Source: Akkermansia muciniphila (lineage in GTDB: Bacteria; Verrucomicrobiota; Verrucomicrobiia; Limisphaerales; BJHT01). From it: a stretch of DNA of 64,000 nt. The stretch spans positions 1-64,000 of the forward strand of contig CAMAUZ010000017.1 of the NCBI GenBank assembly GCA_945861535.1, written 5' to 3'. This document shows, piece by piece, positions 58,437 through 64,000 of the stretch. The position numbers were made by a program, and so were the translations under genes. Each line of letters opens with the position of its first letter. Within the stretch, counting starts at the first letter, position 1. The notes under the pieces were generated by a model. The model saw only the letters and a list, made by a program, of their open reading frames with translations. It had not been told where the DNA came from and did not search any database.

Positions 58437-58596
58437 GTCAGCAGTCAGGGATCAGCGGGCAGGAGACAGGGGGCCGGGGGCAAGGAAACAGGAGACAGGA
58501 AAACGGGAAACAGGACGGTCTCGAACTCAGGGCGGGCCTTTCCTGCCATCCTGACTCCTGCCCCCTGATTCGTGTCTCCTGTTCCCTGTCCCCTCA
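58437..58596. repeat. imperfect inverted repeat of purine-rich units
   Basis: The left half is built from caggagacagg- and gggaaacagg-type units; the right half carries the complement (ccctgattcgtgtctcctgttccctgtccc). It is too imperfect to give exact arms. It separates RNase HI from the SNF2 helicase. Confidence 0.6.
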
Positions 58597-61500
58597 TCAC
58601 GTCAGCGGCGCGAAGAGCACCTCCAGATCGTCCGGCGTGAGCTTCAGGTTCTCGCGGTGCTCCTCATCGAGCAGGCCCTCGACCAGCTCCTTTTTGCGCA
58701 ACTGCAACGCCGCGATTTTTTCCTCCACCGTGCCGACCGTCATGAACTTGTACACAAACACTTTCTTGGATTGCCCGATCCGGTGCGCGCGGTCGGTCGC
58801 CTGATTTTCCACCGCCGGATTCCACCACGGATCGTAGTGAATCACCGTGTCCGCCGCCGTCAGGTTCAGGCCCGTGCCGCCCGCCTTCAAGCTGATGAGG
58901 AACAACGGCACCCGCCCGCTCTGAAACTCCTCGACCGGCGTCGCGCGATCCTGCGTCTGCCCGGTCAGGATGACGTAAGGAATCTTCGCCTTGGCCAGTT
59001 CGAGCTGGATGATCGCCAGCATGCTGGTGAACTGCGAGAACAGCAGAATCTTCCGCCCCTCCTCGATCATCTCGGGCAACTGATCCATCAACAATTCGAG
59101 CTTCGCCGACTCGGTCACCTTTTGCGCGCTCGGCAGCGACAGCAACTGCGGATGACAGCAGATCTGCCGCAGCTTCAGCAGCGCATCCAGGATGATGATG
59201 TGCGCCCGGGAAATCCCCTTGCGATCCACCTCGGCCCGCACGCGCTCGTGCATCGCCAACCGCACGCTCTCGTACAAATCCCGCTGCGCCCCGGTCAGCT
59301 CGACATTCTGCACGATCTCGGTTTTCGGCGGCAGCTCCAGCGCCACCTGCTCCTTGCGCCGCCGCAGAATGAAGGGTGCCACGCGCCGAGCCAGCACCAC
59401 GCGGCGGTCGTCGTTGCGCCCCTTCTCGATGGGCCGGCGGAAGAGCGAGTTGAAGCGGATTTCGTCGCCGAGAAAACCCGGCAGCAGGAAGTGAAACAGC
59501 GACCACAATTCGCCCAGATGATTCTCCATCGGCGTGCCCGTGAGGCACAGATGATGCCGCGCCCGCAACTGACACGCGACCTGCGCGTAGAGCGTCTTCG
59601 GATTTTTAATGAACTGCGCCTCGTCCAAAATCACGCAGTGAAACTCCTGCTTGAGCAGCACCTCCTGATCGCGCGGCAGCAGCGGATACGACGTCACGAT
59701 CAGATCGTGCTCGGCGATGCGCTCGAAGTGCTGCTTGCGCTCGCCGCCGTGCAGCACCAGCACGCGCAGGCTGGGCGCGAACCGCTCCGCCTCCTGCCGC
59801 CAGTTGGTCATCAGGCTCGTCGGCGCGACCACCAGGCTCGGCAGCGTCATGCGCCCGCTCTCCTTCTCGATCAGCAGATGCGCCAGCGCCTGCACGGTTT
59901 TCCCGAGGCCCATGTCATCCGCGAGAATCCCCGCCAGCCCGTATTCGCGCAGGAATTGCAGCCAGTTGATCCCCTCCGCCTGATACGGCCGCAGCGTCGC
60001 CTGCAGGCCCGCCGGTGCCGCCACCGGCGTGATGCCCGCGAAGTTCCGCAGCCGCTTGCTCATCTCGCCCAGTTCCGCCGCGCCCAGCCAGCGCCACTCC
60101 GCGTCGCCCGCGATTTCCGCCGCGCGCAGCCGGCTCAACCGCAGCTTGCCGTCGCGCCCGAGCGCGTCGGGATTCATCAGCTCGAGCAGCACGCCGAGCA
60201 TCTGCTTGGCGCGCGCCGCGGGGAACAGCACCTTGCGCCCGTCCGGCAACGGCACCGGAATCACCGCGTTGGCGGGCAGATTCGCCAGCTCCTCCGCCGA
60301 CAGCGTCTCGGGACTCTCCTGAAACAACCGCATCAAGATCGGCAGCAGGTTCACCTTCTCGCCGTCCACGATCACGCCCAACTCGATCCCGAACCAGCCG
60401 CCGGTCTTTTCATCCGTCGCGTCCCCGTACCACTCCTCGACCTCGGCGATGCGATGCTTGAAGGACTCGTCGATCTCGACGCGCCAGCCCTTGGCCCGCA
60501 GGCGCGGCACATGCAATTGGAGAAATGAAAACCAGTCGCCATCCTTCGCCAGCGTGTACTCGCCCACCTGGCCGCGGAAATCCAAATCCGGCCGCGCGCC
60601 CGCCACCGGCAGCAACCCGCGGCCCGCCAGCGAAAACTCGTACGTCCGCTCCTCCTTGAAAATCCGCGACGCCCGCCGCCAGCGCCCCTCCGCGAACCCT
60701 TCGGCGCGCGGCTCGTACCCGCCGGCCGGCACCCGCACGCCCCCGTACTCGAACGTCAGCCGCGCCAGGCTCACCTCCGTCTCCTCGCCCAGATCCCGGC
60801 TCCAGCGGTAGCCGTGGTTCCACGCCTTGACCGTCGTCGAATGCAGCAGCAGACACGGCACCGGCGGGCAGTCCACCATGTCCTCGACCACGATGGGCTG
60901 CGGCGCGGGCAGCGCCACCACGGGCGCGCGCCGCGCGATCTCGGCGGAGACCAGTTGCGCCTGCGCCGGCGCCACGGGCGGGGCTGACAGCCACGCCTGC
61001 GCCACGGCGTCCGGCATGCCCGTGTCCAGCGGCCCGACCAGCCCCTCGGCCTCGTCGAAATACCATGGCGGTACCAGCGGCAGCATCTCCGTCGCCGGCG
61101 GCGTCACCGTGAACGTGGGCAACTGCCAGCCCTTGTCATCTGTCTTCCACCCCGGTTGCGCCGGCCGCGGCGGTCCGAGCGCCAGCAGCCGACGGCGCGC
61201 GTTCGGTCCCCCCAACTGGCAGCGGCCCGTCGCGAGCAGGTCGCGCAACACCGCCACGCCGGCCTCGCCCTCGATCACCGCTTCGTACGTGTTGAAAACC
61301 CGCTGCGCCACCAACACCCGCCGCACCAGGTCCCGGTCGTCGGGCCGCAGATACGAAGGCGGCGGATCCCGAAACAACGCGTCCGCCACCGAACAGCTCC
61401 GGCTCTTGCCGAAGCCGCCCTTTTTCAAACGCTTGGCCACCGCCAGCTCGAAGCGCAGCCGGCCATACATCGGCCGGATGATGAACCACAGGCAGTCCGG

Positions 61501-62046
61501 TTCCTCGACCTTCACCTCGCCCCCCGCCGCCGCTGCCGCCGCCGCCGCCGCCTCGGCTGCGCGACGCGCCACCTCGGCATCCATTTGGTGCAACCACGCG
61601 TTCCACTGGCTGTCGAGCGCGACTGGCGGCGGGGCCAGCACACCCTTGCCGCCCGCGACCGGTTCGCCGCCGACCAGCGGCAGGCCCAACGGCAACTGCC
61701 CGGTGGCGCTGGTCGCCGCGACCACCGCCGGACCAAACTGCTCCGGCGGCCAGTCCAACACCTGCAACAATACCGCCGCGATATGCTTGCAACCCACCGT
61801 CCGCGGACACGAGCAGGTGGCGTGGATTTTCAACTCCTCGCCCACCGGCAGAATCTCCACCTCCACCACATACGGCTTGGGCTTCGACCCCCGCACCCGC
61901 GCCGAAATCAGCCAGCCGTCCCCGCGCACCAACGAACATTCTGTCACCCGATGCTGCGCATGGTAAGCGCTGCCCTTGGCCAGGGTTTCTACCTCGAAGG
62001 ACTCGTGGACCACCCGCCGGAGCTGTTTCGCATCGAACAATTGCAT
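58597..62046 (-). CDS. SWIM-domain SNF2-family DNA-dependent ATPase/helicase
   Basis: About 1149 residues. A SWIM zinc finger lies near residues 75-95 ('CSCPRTVGCKHIAAV', C-x-C-x6-C-x-H form). A long middle region (~130-640) has no recognised fold; a poly-Ala-rich linker follows at ~165-185 ('AAEAAAAAAAAAGGE'). The C-terminal ~450 residues are an SNF2 motor: 'ADDMGLGKTVQALAHLL' (Walker A), 'CVILDEAQFIKNP' (DEAQ), 'CLTGTPMENHLGELWSLF', and C-domain blocks 'LFSQFTSMLAII', 'LISLKAGGTGLNLTAAD', 'ATDRAHRIGQSKKVFVYKF'. Bacterial SWIM-SNF2 proteins are predicted to remodel protein-DNA or RNA polymerase complexes (RapA-like). A TTG start at 62055 is possible; ATG 62046 was chosen. Confidence 0.93.
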   Translation of the reverse strand: MQLFDAKQLRRVVHESFEVETLAKGSAYHAQHRVTECSLVRGDGWLISARVRGSKPKPYVVEVEILPVGEELKIHATCSCPRTVGCKHIAAVLLQVLDWPPEQFGPAVVAATSATGQLPLGLPLVGGEPVAGGKGVLAPPPVALDSQWNAWLHQMDAEVARRAAEAAAAAAAAAGGEVKVEEPDCLWFIIRPMYGRLRFELAVAKRLKKGGFGKSRSCSVADALFRDPPPSYLRPDDRDLVRRVLVAQRVFNTYEAVIEGEAGVAVLRDLLATGRCQLGGPNARRRLLALGPPRPAQPGWKTDDKGWQLPTFTVTPPATEMLPLVPPWYFDEAEGLVGPLDTGMPDAVAQAWLSAPPVAPAQAQLVSAEIARRAPVVALPAPQPIVVEDMVDCPPVPCLLLHSTTVKAWNHGYRWSRDLGEETEVSLARLTFEYGGVRVPAGGYEPRAEGFAEGRWRRASRIFKEERTYEFSLAGRGLLPVAGARPDLDFRGQVGEYTLAKDGDWFSFLQLHVPRLRAKGWRVEIDESFKHRIAEVEEWYGDATDEKTGGWFGIELGVIVDGEKVNLLPILMRLFQESPETLSAEELANLPANAVIPVPLPDGRKVLFPAARAKQMLGVLLELMNPDALGRDGKLRLSRLRAAEIAGDAEWRWLGAAELGEMSKRLRNFAGITPVAAPAGLQATLRPYQAEGINWLQFLREYGLAGILADDMGLGKTVQALAHLLIEKESGRMTLPSLVVAPTSLMTNWRQEAERFAPSLRVLVLHGGERKQHFERIAEHDLIVTSYPLLPRDQEVLLKQEFHCVILDEAQFIKNPKTLYAQVACQLRARHHLCLTGTPMENHLGELWSLFHFLLPGFLGDEIRFNSLFRRPIEKGRNDDRRVVLARRVAPFILRRRKEQVALELPPKTEIVQNVELTGAQRDLYESVRLAMHERVRAEVDRKGISRAHIIILDALLKLRQICCHPQLLSLPSAQKVTESAKLELLMDQLPEMIEEGRKILLFSQFTSMLAIIQLELAKAKIPYVILTGQTQDRATPVEEFQSGRVPLFLISLKAGGTGLNLTAADTVIHYDPWWNPAVENQATDRAHRIGQSKKVFVYKFMTVGTVEEKIAALQLRKKELVEGLLDEEHRENLKLTPDDLEVLFAPLT

Positions 62047-62106
62047 CGTTCGCAACGCTTGAGGAAAGGCGCGCCGGAGTCAAAGGCTACGTCAGCGCGC
62101 AGCGTA

Positions 62107-62156
62107 ACGCAGGCGTCCCGCCGGCGAGTTCCGGCGGCGGCTCGCCGCCCGGACCG
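62107..62156. repeat. half copy of family E element
   Basis: Contains the core gcgagttccggcggcggctc, shared with the in-gene copies at 41186-41219 and 46870-46903. Only the left arm and core are present. Confidence 0.75.
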
Positions 62157-62196
62157 ATGGACGGAGCGGTCGCGCGGCGCGGATGCGCCCCGGCGC

Positions 62197-62212
62197 GCGG
62201 CGTTTACGCCGC
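62197..62212. repeat. 16-bp palindrome (gcggcgtttacgccgc)
   Basis: Perfect palindrome, reverse complement identical to the copy at 47105-47120, with shared flanks (accgt beside it on one side, cgcgc on the other). Confidence 0.8.
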
Positions 62213-62259
62213 TTCACCGTCCGCCAGTCGCAACCGCGTTCGCGTCCGCCGGGGTGCGG

Positions 62260-62426
62260 CAGGAGCGCGGCCTTCAGGCCGCAGAAACGTGCGTCCTGCA
62301 AAGGGCGGGCGAATGTCCAAACGCTCACTGCGAACTTACGCAAAAGGTGCGTGGTTGGTGGCCTTCGGGTTGTTCGAGGCGCTCGCTGTTGGTGGACGTC
62401 TCTGCGGCCTGAAGGCCGCGCTCCTG
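62260..62426. repeat. palindromic element, family F copy 2
   Basis: Arms at 62260-62285 and 62401-62426 are perfectly complementary over 26 nt (core gcggccttcaggccgcaga). The spacer differs from the spacer of copy 1 at 3073-3234, so the arms are conserved while the middle is not. Confidence 0.9.
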
Positions 62427-62508
62427 CCACGCCCCGCCGCGCGGCGCAGCTTGCGACCGCAGAGTTCGCAGAGCGTCGCCACCTCCCCGCCCTGCGACCA
62501 CGCGTTTC

Positions 62509-64000
62509 TCACTTCACCGCCAGATCAAAACACTTCACGCGATCCTTCATCCGCAGCAGCAGCTTCCCATCGGCCACTGTCGGCGACGGACACCACGTCG
62601 CGCGCACATTCGCCTTGCCCAACTCCACGCGCTCGGAGCCGGTGGCCTTCACGATCTGGAGGTTGTTGCCGTTATTGATGAGCACGAAAATCTTCCCGTC
62701 CGCCAGCGCGGGCGACGCGATGGTCGAGGGCACGGACGCTTCCCACACCCGCTTGCCCGTCGCGAGGTCCCAGCAGAAATGCGTGTTGTCATCCATGAGA
62801 AACGCGCGGCCCGCGTGCGTGATCGGGCTGGACTGCGTGCGCAGCGGATCGAAGGGATGGTTCCACAATTTCTCCGCGCCCGTGGCCGAAAGCTGGTACG
62901 CCACAAAGCCCAGCTTGGGATTGCGCACCTGCACCGCGAGGATGTCGCCCGCGATGGCCGGCGTGGAATCACCGCCACCCGGCGCAGTCCAAACCACCGC
63001 GCCCGTCTTCAAATCCACCGCCACGATGTCATTGCGGCTGTTGCACAACGCGAACGTCTTGCCGCCGCTGCCGCTGCTCCACGCGACCGGCGAGGAATTG
63101 CCGCCGCCCGCTTTTTCCTGCCGCCACAGCTCCTTGCCCGTCGCCGCATCGTAGCCGACGAGCCGGCCGGCATTGACGACCACCGTGCCGTCCACCACCA
63201 GCGGCGAGGAACCCGGCGCTTTGCTCGCGAGCGGCGCGGCCCAGACCTGCTTGCCCGCCGTCGCGTCCACGCAATACGCGTGCGTGCTGCCGAGCGCATA
63301 GACGCGGCCGTCCACGACCGCGGGCGTGCTCGAACAACTGCGGCCCTTGGGTTCGCCCGGCGCGGTGGCTTTCCACGCCGTCTTGCCGGTCGCCAGTTCG
63401 AGACAAATGACGGTGTCCTCGGCGATGCGGCGCGTGGGCGGCACGCTATCGAGCACGGTTTGTTTCACGGCGTCGCTGAAGCCCTGCGCGTCGAGCCACT
63501 GCTGAAACGCGGCGGCCGAGGCGAAGGGTTTGTTCTGCACCTTCTGCAGCTTGTCGTAATCGTCGAGCGGAATGGCGAGCTTGCCCTTGCGGAAACGGCC
63601 GCCGATGAACCCGCCGTAAAGCTGGCGTTGCTTCGCGTCGAGATTGTCGGCGATCCACTTGTCGATGAATTCATCGAGCTTTTTGCCGCGCAGCGTCGGT
63701 TCGAGGGATTCGCGCGTGGCTTCCATTTTTGCGACCAGTTCCTTGCCGAGCCCGCCGGTGCCCTGCTGCCCGAGCTTGCGCATCACGAGATCGTCAATCG
63801 TGCGCGTCTCGCTCGGCAGATCGCGATGCCACACCACCGAGAGATACGCCCGGCCCTGCGCCGTGACGATGCTGCCGAGGCCGCCCTCGTCCGCGCTCGG
63901 GATGTCCTCACTCGCCCACAGTTCCTTCAAGCCGCCGGCGGGGATGGCGTCGAGGAGCGGCACGCTGTCCGGCAGCACGCCGTTACGGAGCGGGCCGCGC
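62509..64000 (-). CDS. PQQ-like beta-propeller protein (5' end outside the window)
   Basis: A partial protein of at least 497 residues; the frame is open to the window edge and residues 'RGPLRNGVLPDSVP' near the cut resemble the 'WPxFRGPxxNGV' opening of exported PQQ-repeat proteins, so the signal peptide lies beyond 64000. Propeller repeats are evident: 'ICLELATGKTAWKATAPG', 'AYCVDATAGKQVWAAPL', 'LVGYDAATGKELWRQEKAGG', 'IVAVDLKTGAVVWTAPGG', 'CWDLATGKRVWEASVP'. An acidic/charged insert of ~110 residues ('LGKELVAKMEATRESLEP', 'FIDKWIADNLDAKQRQLYGG') interrupts between blades 1 and 2. Such proteins are common in planctomycetes and verrucomicrobia; binding of PQQ itself is unproven. Confidence 0.9.
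   Translation of the reverse strand, partial: RGPLRNGVLPDSVPLLDAIPAGGLKELWASEDIPSADEGGLGSIVTAQGRAYLSVVWHRDLPSETRTIDDLVMRKLGQQGTGGLGKELVAKMEATRESLEPTLRGKKLDEFIDKWIADNLDAKQRQLYGGFIGGRFRKGKLAIPLDDYDKLQKVQNKPFASAAAFQQWLDAQGFSDAVKQTVLDSVPPTRRIAEDTVICLELATGKTAWKATAPGEPKGRSCSSTPAVVDGRVYALGSTHAYCVDATAGKQVWAAPLASKAPGSSPLVVDGTVVVNAGRLVGYDAATGKELWRQEKAGGGNSSPVAWSSGSGGKTFALCNSRNDIVAVDLKTGAVVWTAPGGGDSTPAIAGDILAVQVRNPKLGFVAYQLSATGAEKLWNHPFDPLRTQSSPITHAGRAFLMDDNTHFCWDLATGKRVWEASVPSTIASPALADGKIFVLINNGNNLQIVKATGSERVELGKANVRATWCPSPTVADGKLLLRMKDRVKCFDLAVK

Larger units (their letters stand above)
62056..62508. other. repeat-dense intergenic region
   Basis: No gene. From left to right: half of family E (gcaggcgtcccgcc… with the core at 62121-62156), the gcggcgtttacgccgc palindrome (62197-62212), and a complete family F element (62260-62426). 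Three different repeat families are packed into 320 bp. Confidence 0.8.

Overview
The window is GC-rich chromosomal DNA from a bacterium of the Planctomycetota/Verrucomicrobiota group. I favour a verrucomicrobium, possibly of the Limisphaerales/Pedosphaera type. The reasons are three separate copies of the PSCyt/PSD1 (DUF1549/DUF1553) plus DUF1501 module, an H-X9-DG pseudopilin, a CHASE2 cyclase next to a FecR-domain protein, and very many long-armed palindromic repeats. The phylum is inferred from gene content; there is no rRNA gene to settle it. I see no phage, transposase, integrase or CRISPR array. There is one tRNA, tRNA-Pro(GGG).

Layout. 0.4-3 kb: a DEAD-box helicase and a Phd/PIN toxin-antitoxin pair. 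3.2-12 kb: a GH33-type sialidase, a divergent sialidase-like protein, PSD1+DUF1501 module 1 and a zinc deacylase-like protein. 12.4-15.4 kb: a pseudopilin, a permuted ACP-like protein, two small unknowns and an EVE protein. 15.4-18.8 kb: a repeat-rich stretch carrying moaC-panB and the tRNA, bracketed by two ~300 bp direct repeats. 18.8-21.7 kb: a broken alpha/beta hydrolase and a secreted beta-propeller protein. 21.8-28.5 kb: a four-gene minus-strand operon, module 2 (DUF1501, PSD1, small membrane protein, second DUF1501), with 4-nt overlaps at two junctions. 28.9-33.6 kb: an amidohydrolase, an alpha/beta hydrolase, two tandem SGNH-type esterases and a ribbon-helix-helix protein. 33.8-38.5 kb: module 3 (DUF1501, a Uma2 nuclease-like gene, DUF1549/1553) with a 4-nt overlap. 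38.9-48.2 kb: an NAD-dependent epimerase, a U32 peptidase-family protein, ribokinase, a CHASE2 adenylate cyclase and a FecR-domain membrane protein. 48.6-54.8 kb: a 2067-residue secreted protein joining a PQQ sugar dehydrogenase to twelve FW (NBR1 Ig-like) domains. 55-64 kb: a C4 zinc-ribbon coiled-coil protein, an HtrA protease, RNase HI, a SWIM-SNF2 helicase and a PQQ beta-propeller protein cut by the window end.

Functionally, the middle of the window looks like a secretion-heavy glycan and organic-matter scavenging region: sialidases, propeller proteins, esterases, amidohydrolase, and exported c-type-haem PSD1 proteins paired with Tat-exported DUF1501 proteins. The most striking feature is the density of palindromic elements with 23-31 nt near-perfect arms. 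At least five unrelated families also lie inside open reading frames without breaking them and add peptide inserts to the proteins, much like Rickettsia palindromic elements. That in-frame invasion, the twelve-FW giant protein and the permuted ACP-like protein are the observations most worth following up.
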